Made by a program: the position numbers and the translations under genes. A stretch of 64,000 bases of DNA, from positions 1,426,001 to 1,490,000 of the forward strand of contig CAWIKY010000006.1 in assembly GCA_963836905.1 (NCBI GenBank). The letters run 5' to 3'. Within the stretch, counting starts at the first letter, position 1, and each line of letters starts with the position of its first letter. Below the pieces are notes generated by a model that saw only the letters and a list, made by a program, of their open reading frames with translations, was not told the origin of the DNA and searched no databases. The DNA is from CAWIKY01 sp963836905. GTDB lineage: Bacteria > Pseudomonadota > Alphaproteobacteria > Caulobacterales > Hyphomonadaceae. Positions 53,615-62,650 of the stretch are shown here, in pieces.

Positions 53615-54625
53615 ATGAAACTCGCAACACTCAAGAATGGCGCGCGCGATGGACGACTTGTCGTCGTCAGCAAGGACCTGACACGCTACACCGACGCGGC
53701 GCGGATTGCATCGACGCTACAAGCGGCGCTGGATGACTGGGAGACGACTGAGCCGAAGCTCAAGCAACTGGCTGAACAGGTTGAGCTCGGCTCAGTGCCG
53801 ACATCGCGCTTTCACGAGCATGACTGCGAGAGCCCCCTGCCCCGCGCCTATCAATGGGCAGACGGGTCTGCCTATATCAATCACGTTGAGCTCGTCCGAA
53901 AGGCCCGGGGCGCTGAAGTACCGGAAAGCTTCTATGACGACCCGCTGATGTACCAGGGTGGATCGGATGCCTTTCTCGGTCCGCGCGACGCCATTCCGCT
54001 CGGCGACCCGGCCTGGGGATGCGACATGGAAGGCGAGATCGCCGTTGTGACCGATGATGTGGCGATGGGCGTTACCGAAGCAAATGCCGCAGACCACATC
54101 AAGCTGATCATGCTCTGTAACGATGTTTCGCTGCGCGGGCTGATCCCAGGCGAGCTCGCAAAGGGGTTTGGTTTCTTTCAGTCCAAACCGCCGTCAGCCT
54201 TCTCGCCTGTCGCCGTGACACCAGACGAATTAGGCGCCGCTTGGAAAGATGCGCTCGTGCATCACCCGCTGCGTGTGTACTATAATGGCAAGCCGTTTGG
54301 GCGTGCCCTCGCCGATGAAGACGCGACATTCTCTCTTGCCAGGCTGGTCAGCCATGCTGCGAAGACCAGGCCGCTCTGTGCCGGAACGATCATCGGCTCA
54401 GGCACGGTTTCCAACAAGGATGCGGACGGAAGCGCGGGCCGACCCGTTGCCGATGGCGGACGCGGCTATTCCTGCATCGCCGAAATTCGCATGATCGAGA
54501 CGATCCGTGACGGCAAGCCGTCCACGCCGTTCATGGCTGCGGGAGACACCGTTCGCATGGAAATGCTGGACGATCATGACCACAGCATCTTTGGTGCCAT
54601 CGAGCAGACCGTCGAAGCGGTTTAG
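53615..54625 (+). CDS. Fumarylacetoacetate hydrolase family protein
   Basis: A 336-residue FAH-family enzyme with an extended N-terminal domain. Metal-binding and active-site marks are DPAWGCDMEGEIAVV, GFGFFQSKPPSAFSP and GTIIGSGTVSNKD. The family hydrolyses or decarboxylates acylpyruvates in aromatic breakdown. It is likely co-transcribed with the VOC gene 48 bp upstream. True FahA versus acylpyruvase cannot be told. Confidence 0.85.
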   Translation: MKLATLKNGARDGRLVVVSKDLTRYTDAARIASTLQAALDDWETTEPKLKQLAEQVELGSVPTSRFHEHDCESPLPRAYQWADGSAYINHVELVRKARGAEVPESFYDDPLMYQGGSDAFLGPRDAIPLGDPAWGCDMEGEIAVVTDDVAMGVTEANAADHIKLIMLCNDVSLRGLIPGELAKGFGFFQSKPPSAFSPVAVTPDELGAAWKDALVHHPLRVYYNGKPFGRALADEDATFSLARLVSHAAKTRPLCAGTIIGSGTVSNKDADGSAGRPVADGGRGYSCIAEIRMIETIRDGKPSTPFMAAGDTVRMEMLDDHDHSIFGAIEQTVEAV

Positions 54626-54638
54626 CAGACAGAAAATA

Positions 54639-54670
54639 ACGGGAAAGCGCCAGATGATGCGCTTTCCCGT
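54639..54670 (-). terminator. Terminator of the MFS gene (possibly shared)
   Basis: A 12-bp perfect stem (54639-54650 with 54659-54670) with an 8-nt loop between convergent genes. On the minus strand it is followed by TATTTTC, which fits termination of the MFS gene at 54677. The plus side lacks a T run, so it would end the FAH transcript only weakly. Confidence 0.75.
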
Positions 54671-54676
54671 CGGATC

Positions 54677-56161
54677 TCATGCACGACCGGTTTCGACCGT
54701 TTCTTCTGCCTTTGCCAGACCCGCATCATCTGGAATGACCGATTTGAACCGATAACGCCCCAGCAAAAGAAGCGGCAAGGTGAAGAGAAAGAGGAGGATT
54801 GCTGACTTGTTCAGCGTCCAGTCCCAGCCATATGCGTCGGCAAAGTTGTTCATGATCGTCGGGCCGAACCCTGCACCGATCGCAAAGAAGCCGTATATCG
54901 CGCCGTAGATCGCTGAATAGCTTCTCATGCCGAAATATTTCGACACGATATAGGCCATGAAGTCATATTCGACCCCCGCCCCGAAACCGATCATCAGGAT
55001 GGCGATGGTCGCAACGGTCGGACTGACACTTCCGGTCAAAAGAAACAGGGCAAGTGCGGGCGAAGCGAGAAAAACGAAAGCAACGCCGGGCGCCCACAGG
55101 TGGTCGATCAGCCAACCGCCAACGAGCCGTCCGAGAAGCACGGCGAGCCCTGTGAGGGTCGCCAGACCGACGGCGTCCGGAATGGTGAAGCCTTTCGCCG
55201 CGAGCAGCGGGACCAGGCTTGGAATGATTGCACCCAGCGCGTAGCTGATCGGCACAAAACAGACTGCCAGCATCCAGAACCGCCAGGTCTTCAATGTCTC
55301 TCCGAGCGTGAGGCCCGGAAGGAGGACTGCGCCATCCTTGCCCTTGCGAATATCAGGTGCCTTGGCAATCGGCAGAACCATCATGGCGAGCGGAGGAATC
55401 AGGATGATGAACATGAAGGCAAACGCCATCAAGTTCTGCAAGGCGGGCCCCTGTTGCTGAAACTGCGGGATTACGAACTGCGCGGAGGTGTAAATCAGCC
55501 AGAGCACGCCGATCAGCGAGACTGCCAGTACGGGCAGTTTGAACTTCGTGATCGTTGCCACACTCGCCGGTTCATCCTCCACATCCCGAAGGCTTAGATA
55601 GGCCATCGGAAAGGCGATGATCAGCGGAAGCAGACCGAGCATGACATACGCCTGACGCCAGCCCGCCGTGTCGACGATATGCTGCGCAAAACCCTTTGCC
55701 AGCGCACCGAATACGCCAGTGGCAATGAGCGCAATGCCGAGTGCCAGACCGCGTTTCTTGTCGAACCAGTTATTGATCGGACGCGTGAACGTGATTGGCA
55801 GTGTACCGACGCCACCAACTGCCAGAAGCAGCCAAAGCGCAAAGTACAGCACTTGATTGCCGGTGTTGAGCGACAGGGCCATCATGGACAGGCTGAAGGT
55901 GATGATGGAAATCAGCGAGACGCGGCGGGCGCCGAATTTCTCTGCCATCCAACCGATCACCGGCGACATGATGAACGCGCCGAGCGTATAGATAGCCAGC
56001 GCGCTGTATACCTCACCGCGTGTCCATCCGAACTCTGCACCGAGCGGACCGACCATGACATCAATCGTATAGAACGGCAGTGGCGAAAGCCCGAGGCCGA
56101 CGCCAACTGCGGCCGCGCTCAATATCGGCCATCCCCTCGCGAATTCACCTTGCTTCGCCAT
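54677..56161 (-). CDS. Major facilitator superfamily transporter
   Basis: A 494-residue transporter with about 12 helices. Motif A-like GWMAEKFGARRVSLIS follows helix 2; the N-terminus is short and cytoplasmic. The overall look, with long loops and GVGTLPITFTRPINNWFDKKRGLALGI in the first half, resembles oxalate/formate-antiporter-like MFS proteins that take up carboxylates. It may supply the substrate for the convergent VOC/FAH genes. Start 56161 has a possible AAGAAGA site. Confidence 0.83.
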   Translation of the reverse strand: MAKQGEFARGWPILSAAAVGVGLGLSPLPFYTIDVMVGPLGAEFGWTRGEVYSALAIYTLGAFIMSPVIGWMAEKFGARRVSLISIITFSLSMMALSLNTGNQVLYFALWLLLAVGGVGTLPITFTRPINNWFDKKRGLALGIALIATGVFGALAKGFAQHIVDTAGWRQAYVMLGLLPLIIAFPMAYLSLRDVEDEPASVATITKFKLPVLAVSLIGVLWLIYTSAQFVIPQFQQQGPALQNLMAFAFMFIILIPPLAMMVLPIAKAPDIRKGKDGAVLLPGLTLGETLKTWRFWMLAVCFVPISYALGAIIPSLVPLLAAKGFTIPDAVGLATLTGLAVLLGRLVGGWLIDHLWAPGVAFVFLASPALALFLLTGSVSPTVATIAILMIGFGAGVEYDFMAYIVSKYFGMRSYSAIYGAIYGFFAIGAGFGPTIMNNFADAYGWDWTLNKSAILLFLFTLPLLLLGRYRFKSVIPDDAGLAKAEETVETGRA

Positions 56162-56253
56162 CTTCTTGTCCTCGCTACCGGCTGACGGTTGCAGCCGACC
56201 CCGTAATACCGTCCAATTGATATATCATTCTGCAGCGAGGTCGAGAGCAAGTC

Positions 56254-57661
56254 ATGAGAATGCACAGACGAACCGTCCTGAAACTTTCCGGTGCCGCAGC
56301 GATGCTGGCGGGATGTGCCCCAGCGAAGGGCATTTCAAAGGACGCTGACGTGATCATTGTTGGCGCGGGGCTGTCAGGATTGAATGCCGCACGCATCCTG
56401 CAGAGCGAAGGCTTGGAAGTCATCGTTCTAGAGGCGGCAGACCGGCCGGGCGGACGCATGAAAACGCTTTATGACGTGCCGGGAATGCCGGAGGCGGGTG
56501 GTACGCAGGTAGGCCAGACCTATGCACGCATCAGGGCGGCTGCTGACGACCTGGGCGTTGGCATATTGCCGTTTCCGGAAACCGGGCCACGGGCGCGAGC
56601 AATGGTCGTCGGCGGGCGAACATTCAACGAAACCGACTGGCCGACTGCGCCAGAGAACCCATTTCCTGAAGCCTGGAAACCTATGGCACCGGACGCTGCG
56701 CTTTTCGCTGCCGGTGCACGAAACAACCCGTTCCCCGACAATTATGCCTGGCGCGAGGCCGCTTCCGGCATGGACATTTCGGCTGAACGCTATCTGGAGA
56801 GCATCGGCTTCGACAGCGCGGCCAGAAAGCTCTGTGACATCGCGCTGAATGCAAATTCCCTGGACACCTATTCGATGGTGAATCTCTGGCGTTCGCTCAC
56901 CCTCTACCGCGAAGACTTCTGGGCTCGGTACGTCCGAACGAATCGATGGCGGATCGAGCGCGTTGACGCTTGCCATGGCACAAAGCCTGAATGGCAGTGT
57001 CCGCCTGAAGACCTCCGTCAAAGCGATTGAGATCGAAGGCGAAAATGCGGTTTTGGTAAGGACGGATGCGGGAGACCTGCGGGCGAGCCGGTGTATCGCC
57101 GCCATGCCGTTTCCGGCGCTGTCAAACATGACAATCGAAGCTCCGATCAACGCTGAAACACACGCGGCCATGAGGGACCTGCCCTATACGCAGATCCAGC
57201 AGGTCTACCTTTCCGCCGATGACCGTTTCTGGGAACGGGACGGCCTGCCTGCCTCCATGTGGACCGATACACCGATCGAGCGCGTGTTCACAGTGAATGA
57301 CAATGATACCGGCGAGGTCGTCGGCCTGAATTGCTGGATCAATGGGGGCGGGACAAAGCCGGATGCGAGCGATGCCGACTGGTTCGCGCTTGCCGAAAAG
57401 ACCCTGGCCGACACGCGTGGTGCGAAGGTGAAGGGTCTGAAAGTGGTGCGCTGGGACAGAAATCAACCGCTGAACGGCGGCGCGTATATGCACTGGGCAC
57501 CGGGACAGGTCGGTCCATGGGCAGGCAGCATGGGCGCGTCGGCTGGCGGGCTTCACTTTGCGGGCGAGCATCTCTCCTACCTGCACACCGGCATGGAAGG
57601 CGCGATGGAAAGCGGCGAACGCGCGGCTTTTGAAGTGCTTGAAGCGCTGAACCCGGTTTGA
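56254..57661 (+). pseudogene. Flavin amine oxidase family protein, interrupted by a frameshift
   Basis: The first part (56254-about 56945) has a Tat-like start with lipobox (MHRRTVLKLSG, LAGC), the FAD motif VIIVGAGLSGLNAARIL and RPGGRMKTL. The frame then turns into a non-homologous tail stopping at 57030. The expected continuation (GGSSALTLAMAQSL, then the FAD/substrate domain to GLHFAGEHLSYLHTG) is in the next frame and ends at 57661. One extra base around 56936-56955 explains it. It would be an exported, lipid-anchored amine or polyamine oxidase. As written, neither half is active. Confidence 0.7.
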
Positions 57662-57739
57662 GGCGCGCCGGGAACGATTTAGAGCTTGCTGGGTGTACCC
57701 GGTTGCGGACGTCCAAGACTTACGCAATCGCACCCCACC

Positions 57740-57777
57740 CCGGCTTCGCCGGTACTCCCCCCGCTCCGCTAGGGGAG
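57740..57777. repeat. REP-like double palindrome in an intergenic region
   Basis: Two adjacent hairpins: CCGGC-TTC-GCCGG (57740-57752) and CTCCCC...GGGGAG (57755-57777). The pattern resembles short intergenic palindromic repeats common in Alphaproteobacteria. I see one copy in this window. No T run suggests it is not a classic terminator. The remaining bases of the 241-bp gap (57662-57902) hold nothing else I can name. Confidence 0.6.
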
Positions 57778-57902
57778 AAAAACCGTGCTCGACCTTCAAT
57801 CCGCGTCATTCGCCGGCTCGATCGGCCTACCCCGGGATTCCGGACTTCGTCGTAACGAGCCGGACTAACGACCAGCCAGAATCTCTAGCGTGTTGCGCCA
57901 TG

Positions 57903-59474
57903 CTAATCGCTTTCAATGCTAAGCCAACGCGCCAGGTGAACATCCAGCGGGTTATCTTTCCACCCCTTGATCGTGTCGCGCACCAATGGACGTGAGACCA
58001 TGATATAGACGGGTATAACTGCCTCGTCTTCCATCAGGATCGACTCAGCATCCGCATAAAGGCGCTCTGCCTCATCAGGTGCCGCGCTTGCGGCTTCGGC
58101 GAGAAGCGCATCAAATCGCGGATTTTGATAATTGGGAAAGTTCAGTCCGCCTGCGTTCATCTGGAACAGTTCCAGAAAATTGAAGGGATGGGCATAGTCC
58201 GCCACCCAGCCGGCTCTCGAAAGTTGAAAAGCTCGTCGGCGGCGATAGTCAACAGTAGCGCGCGGCTCGACATTTATCAGCTTCGTACGCACATGGATGT
58301 CTTTCCACATCGCTGTGGCGGCGACCAGAAGTCGCTTGTTGTCTTCATCGGTCGAGTAAACGATCTCGATCGTCAGAGGGTTCTCCTGGTCGTATCCGGA
58401 CGCCTCCACAAGTGCGCGTGCTTCGGCTTCCCGCCGCTCGCGAGAATACTCTGCCCAAGCGGGTTTATAGGGCGGCCCGGTCCAGAGGCTTGGCGGAACC
58501 ATCCCATAGCTTGGAACCTCACCCCCTCGTGCAATCCGACCCGCGATAACGTCGCGCTCCAGAGTCATGTTCAATGCTTTTCGAACCCGGATATCCGACA
58601 TTGCTGGATCATCAAGATTTGGAAAAAGAAAGGTAACAGCCAGGCGCGGCGCTATGCGCTGTTCGGTCGGATATTTCTTGCTCAGCCATGCGACCTGAGT
58701 GCTAGGAGATTGATAAGTGACATCTAGGTCTCCGGCACGAAACCGCAGGACTTCAAGTTGCGGATCGCCGGAGACAACGTAGCGCACGCCTTCCAGGCTG
58801 ACTTGATCGGCCGCATGAAAAAACGGGTTGGGGACGAGATCCAGATATTGTCCGCGGCGCCGATCAGAAAGCTTAAAGGCGCCATTCGACACCATATTTC
58901 CGGCTTGTGTCCAACGCTCCTGGTGTTGTTCCAGAACGTGCTCGGGCACGGGCAGCAGACTGTAATGTCCGACTTGTTTGAGAAAATAGGATGTTGGCGC
59001 GGCGAGTGTGACCTCAAATATATTGGGTCCGGGAGCTCGTACCGCGAGCGCATCAGGCGGCAACTCGCCGCGGGTAATTGCTTCGGCATTGTCGACGGCG
59101 TTCAGCATGGACGCAAACAGGGCTGCTGTTGAAGGATCAACAAGTCGCCGCCATGCATAGACAAAGTCGCTTGCGAGAACTGGCGCTCCGTCTGACCATC
59201 GCGCCTCGGGCCGCAGGTGAAAGGTATACGTTAACTGGTCGGAGCTGATCTCCCAGCGCTCAGCGACCCCAGGGATGGCTTCGCCGCCGGCAGAATACGT
59301 GATCAAGCCTTCAAAAAGATCATAAGAAATGGCATTACCGGCATCATCGAAAACGCCATGAGGGTCGATCGACACCGGCTCACCATTGATCGCGCGACGT
59401 ATGATCTGAGCATCGGCTTTCGAGACCATTGTCGAGAGCGTCATCAGCGCGATCAACAGACATATCAGGCGCAT
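57903..59474 (-). CDS. Periplasmic peptide-binding protein, OppA/DppA family (SBP family 5)
   Basis: About 523 residues with a signal peptide (RLICLLIALMTLS..., cleavage near SKADA). Family marks are EPVSIDPHGVFDD at the start of the mature protein, LFEGLITY, RPEARWSDGAPVLASDFVYAW and the C-terminal lobe. It binds oligopeptides for ABC import. No permease or ATPase genes are adjacent, so partners are elsewhere or it has a chaperone-like role. ATG 59474 is chosen for the signal peptide; ATG 59510 is the alternative, and neither has a strong ribosome site. Confidence 0.85.
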   Translation of the reverse strand: MRLICLLIALMTLSTMVSKADAQIIRRAINGEPVSIDPHGVFDDAGNAISYDLFEGLITYSAGGEAIPGVAERWEISSDQLTYTFHLRPEARWSDGAPVLASDFVYAWRRLVDPSTAALFASMLNAVDNAEAITRGELPPDALAVRAPGPNIFEVTLAAPTSYFLKQVGHYSLLPVPEHVLEQHQERWTQAGNMVSNGAFKLSDRRRGQYLDLVPNPFFHAADQVSLEGVRYVVSGDPQLEVLRFRAGDLDVTYQSPSTQVAWLSKKYPTEQRIAPRLAVTFLFPNLDDPAMSDIRVRKALNMTLERDVIAGRIARGGEVPSYGMVPPSLWTGPPYKPAWAEYSRERREAEARALVEASGYDQENPLTIEIVYSTDEDNKRLLVAATAMWKDIHVRTKLINVEPRATVDYRRRRAFQLSRAGWVADYAHPFNFLELFQMNAGGLNFPNYQNPRFDALLAEAASAAPDEAERLYADAESILMEDEAVIPVYIMVSRPLVRDTIKGWKDNPLDVHLARWLSIESD

Positions 59475-59896
59475 CGATTTCACTATTCGGGGTCCGCTGT
59501 GAACATGCATTCGATAACAAAGGATCGCGAGCAGAACAGCGATGAATATGATTGGATCAGCAAACTAGCATGCCTCGTTAAAATGTTTATTTGACTGTAC
59601 CGAATACACATGGGTGATCAAGGCCTTCACAAAGTGGTGCTCGACAGGGCTGGTACCGAGCCGGGCCCGGGATGACTTCTCCCCCGGCGCCTCACACCTG
59701 AATCAGAGCAGACAGGCTCTTTGAAGGGAACAGTGTAGTGTGCCCCTCACGATATCGGCACTGGTAACGCAGCGTGGATAAGGTGGAGGCGAGCATCCTT
59801 GAGCGCGCCCAAACACCGTGTCAGTAATATGTTAGGTTGACCGGTTTTATCTAACAAGGCAACTCGGCGCGATTACGAAGGCAGAAGCGGATTTCA
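59475..59896. other. Divergent intergenic region, about 420 bp
   Basis: It lies between the peptide-binding protein (minus) and the alpha-glucosidase (plus). I see one inverted repeat, TGTTAG-N15-CTAACA (59830-59835 and 59851-59856), close to the alpha-glucosidase start. It overlaps TAATATGTTAG at 59825-59835, which recurs in reverse at 62574-62584. This may be an operator. No other gene or clear promoter is visible. Confidence 0.45.
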
Positions 59897-61486
59897 ATGA
59901 CAACGGATTGGCGGACAGGTGCAATTTTGTACCAGATATATCCCCGCAGCTTCCTGGATACGACCGGCAACGGCATCGGTGATCTCGACGGCATTTGTAG
60001 AAAGCTTGATTATTTAGCTGACCTCGGTGTCGACGGAATCTGGATATCGCCTATTTTCAGATCACCAATGTTTGATGCTGGCTATGACGTCAGTGACTAT
60101 AAAGACATCGACGCCCTTTTTGGAGACCTGAACGCTTTCGATACCCTCCTTGCCGCCGCCCAAGCGCGCGGCCTGAAAGTCCTGATCGACCAAGTCTACT
60201 CTCACACATCTGATCAGCACCCATGGTTTCAGGATAGCCGCAAATCACGCGAGACCGAACATGCCGACTGGTATGTTTGGGAAGACCCACGACCGGATGG
60301 TTCGCCTCCCAACAACTGGCAGGCATGGTTTGCGACATCGGCCTGGACCTGGGATCCAAAGCGCCGACAATATTACATGTCCAACTTTCACAGCCGCATG
60401 CCAGATCTGAATTACCATAACCCACGAGTACAGGACGCAATTCTGGATGTTGCGAAGTTCTGGTTAGACCGCGGCGTTGACGGCTTTCGCCTTGATACAT
60501 GTAACTTCTATGCACACGACACCGCGCTCAAACCGAATCCGGCGAAGGAGAACCCGAACGCGGCATCTCCCGCCGAGATGCAGAAGCATATTCATAACAT
60601 CTGCCAGCCTGAAACCTTGCTGTTTCTTGAACGCCTACGGCGCTTGAGTGATACTTATGAAGCCCGTCTGTTGATGGGTGAGATCTCAACCGAGGGGCAA
60701 GACGTGCTCCGTACTGCGGAATACACTCAGCCGGGGCGCCTTCATACCGCTTATAGTTTCCAGTTCCTGCGAGACGCGTTCAGCCCCCATCATTTCAGTT
60801 CAACATTCAGCGCCATTGCAACGGCAGACGGAGATGCCCTGCCGACGCTCGCTTTCAGCAACCATGACATACCACGTGTTGCGACCCGGTGGGCAGATGG
60901 AACGCCAACCCCTGCTTTGACCAGGATGATCAATACTCTTTTGCTCTTTCTGCGCGGCAATGCGTGCCTTTATCAGGGGCAGGAATTGGGATTACTGCAA
61001 GCAGATGTGCCATTTGAAGCGCTGCAGGACCCCGCGGCGCTAACCGGTTGGCCGCAGTATAAGGGCCGCGATGGGTGTCGGACCCCTATGCCCTGGGACA
61101 ACAACGCCCCGTCACTCGGCTTCTCGACGGGCACCCCTTGGCTGCCTGTTTCAGGATTTCACTGCGATTTTACCGTGAATCAGCAAATCGTGAAACCGGA
61201 CTCAGCGCTGAACCATATGAAGTCCGCTCTTGAATTCCGAAAGCGCTACGACGCGCTCATCAGCGGCAGTATGGAAATTATTGAAGCTTCAAAAGACCGG
61301 CTTGTCTTCACACGCGAAGCCAAGGGAGATCGATGGATCTGCATGTTCAATTTTTCGGACCAACCCGTATCGATCACTGACCTGAAGCGCGTAGATACCG
61401 ACGAACCTTCATTTCGCTCTGCGAATGACATGGCGGGAAGGCTCGCGCCATACGGCTACCTGATCGCTCGAGCCTCTCCGCCGTAG
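59897..61486 (+). CDS. Alpha-glucosidase, glycoside hydrolase family 13 (oligo-1,6-glucosidase type)
   Basis: A 529-residue cytosolic GH13 enzyme. Start AILYQIYPRSFLDTTGNGIGD, domain B after it, nucleophile Asp in GFRLDTCNF, acid Glu in LLMGEIST and third acid in SNHDIPR are all present. It frees glucose from maltose or isomaltose-like sugars. The C-terminal beta domain is short. The start at 59897 lies below a possible operator. A likely role is use of imported alpha-glucosides, together with the sugar-symporter-like gene at the window end. Confidence 0.92.
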   Translation: MTTDWRTGAILYQIYPRSFLDTTGNGIGDLDGICRKLDYLADLGVDGIWISPIFRSPMFDAGYDVSDYKDIDALFGDLNAFDTLLAAAQARGLKVLIDQVYSHTSDQHPWFQDSRKSRETEHADWYVWEDPRPDGSPPNNWQAWFATSAWTWDPKRRQYYMSNFHSRMPDLNYHNPRVQDAILDVAKFWLDRGVDGFRLDTCNFYAHDTALKPNPAKENPNAASPAEMQKHIHNICQPETLLFLERLRRLSDTYEARLLMGEISTEGQDVLRTAEYTQPGRLHTAYSFQFLRDAFSPHHFSSTFSAIATADGDALPTLAFSNHDIPRVATRWADGTPTPALTRMINTLLLFLRGNACLYQGQELGLLQADVPFEALQDPAALTGWPQYKGRDGCRTPMPWDNNAPSLGFSTGTPWLPVSGFHCDFTVNQQIVKPDSALNHMKSALEFRKRYDALISGSMEIIEASKDRLVFTREAKGDRWICMFNFSDQPVSITDLKRVDTDEPSFRSANDMAGRLAPYGYLIARASPP

Positions 61487-61511
61487 CAGATCGCCTGCGT
61501 CGTGATTTCTC

Positions 61512-62495
61512 TCAGAACGTCACGACTTGGCCAATGCCGCGTTCACATGCCCGAACAAACAGCCGCTTTGCGGTAACAATGTCCTGCGCGGCAATACCCA
61601 GTGACTTGTAGATGGTAATCTGCTCATCGTTCTGGCGGCCGGAAAGTCTTCCGTCCAAAACGCGACCAATTTCTCCGGCGATATCATCCCAGCTCAAGTC
61701 ACCGTCTTCGATCGCCTTTATAAGCTCTCCAGCCTGAGCACGCGCTGATCGCTCATAATCGAGAAATATCCGCGCTTTCAGCAATAGATTTGTATCGGCT
61801 TCACGTGCGCCCGCATGGCTCGATCCAACCAGATTGACATGCGCGCCCGCCGCAACCTGATCGCCAAACAGGATGGGTTCGGCAGCGCCGGTCGTTGTAC
61901 AAATTATATCTGCGCTCTCCACCGCCTCGGCAACCGTATCTACGATGCGGACGGGAAGACCCTCAGCATTGAGCTTGGCACCGACTGCGCCAACCTTGTC
62001 TGCGTTTCCTGGCCGGTTCCAGAGCCGGATATGCGAAAGCGGCCGTATCGAGGCCATGGCGCGAACATGCGATACGCCCTGCTCGCCAGCACCCAGCACA
62101 GCTAAAACGCGCGCGTCCTTGCGCGCCAGGACGCTGGTGGCAACGGCGCTGGCTGCGGCGGTGCGGATCGCTGTAACATGCGACCCGTCAAGGATAGAGA
62201 TCGGAACCAGGCCGGCATCGTCATACAGTACGAACAGACCTAGATGGCTGGAGCCTTTTCGAGCTGCCGGTGGCACAAGACTGACGAGCTTGACACCTGC
62301 CGCGTGCTCGGATGCCAGATACCCCGGCATCATGCCAATGGTGCCAATATCCTGAGCAATGGCCATACCCTGACGCAAGGGCAAAATCGCTTCGCCATTC
62401 GAACTCGCGATCATGGCCATCTCTACCCATCTGGTCAGGTCAGAAATGTCCGCAAGCGTTTCAATATCACTCGCCGTGAGAAACCGGATCTGCAT
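61512..62495 (-). CDS. Ornithine cyclodeaminase/mu-crystallin family protein
   Basis: A 327-residue NAD(P)-dependent enzyme. The Rossmann motif is AVLGAGEQGVSHVRAM (about residue 125); DGSHVTAIRTAAASAVAT and LVGSSHAGAREAD are family marks. Members include ornithine cyclodeaminase, alanine dehydrogenase and ketimine reductase. Ornithine cyclodeaminase proper keeps a conserved Asp; here the local pattern leaves the substrate open. Start ATG 62495 has GGAACGCG upstream. It is convergent with the alpha-glucosidase. Confidence 0.82.
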   Translation of the reverse strand: MQIRFLTASDIETLADISDLTRWVEMAMIASSNGEAILPLRQGMAIAQDIGTIGMMPGYLASEHAAGVKLVSLVPPAARKGSSHLGLFVLYDDAGLVPISILDGSHVTAIRTAAASAVATSVLARKDARVLAVLGAGEQGVSHVRAMASIRPLSHIRLWNRPGNADKVGAVGAKLNAEGLPVRIVDTVAEAVESADIICTTTGAAEPILFGDQVAAGAHVNLVGSSHAGAREADTNLLLKARIFLDYERSARAQAGELIKAIEDGDLSWDDIAGEIGRVLDGRLSGRQNDEQITIYKSLGIAAQDIVTAKRLFVRACERGIGQVVTF

Positions 62496-62573
62496 ATCGC
62501 GTTCCAATCTTAAATCATGAGGAGCTGGATCGGCTCGGAATAGACCTCGACAAACCTGACCGTTTGCCTATCA

Positions 62574-62585
62574 CTAACATATTAG
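62574..62585. promoter_or_regulatory. Possible operator, related to the site before the alpha-glucosidase gene
   Basis: CTAACATATTAG is a short inverted repeat between the divergent ornithine-cyclodeaminase-family and hydrolase genes. Its reverse complement, CTAATATGTTAG, matches 11 of 12 bases at 59824-59835 upstream of the alpha-glucosidase. The shared site suggests one regulator for these genes. Based on two sites only. Confidence 0.35.
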
Positions 62586-62650
62586 CATAGCCAGAATGAT
62601 GTCTCATCGTCCGTGCTGGGCGCCGGAGCGAGAAAAGCGGGGAAGACCTT

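Noticed and set aside
57740..57777. CRISPR-like repeat
   Set aside because: Only one unit, no spacers and no cas genes in the window.
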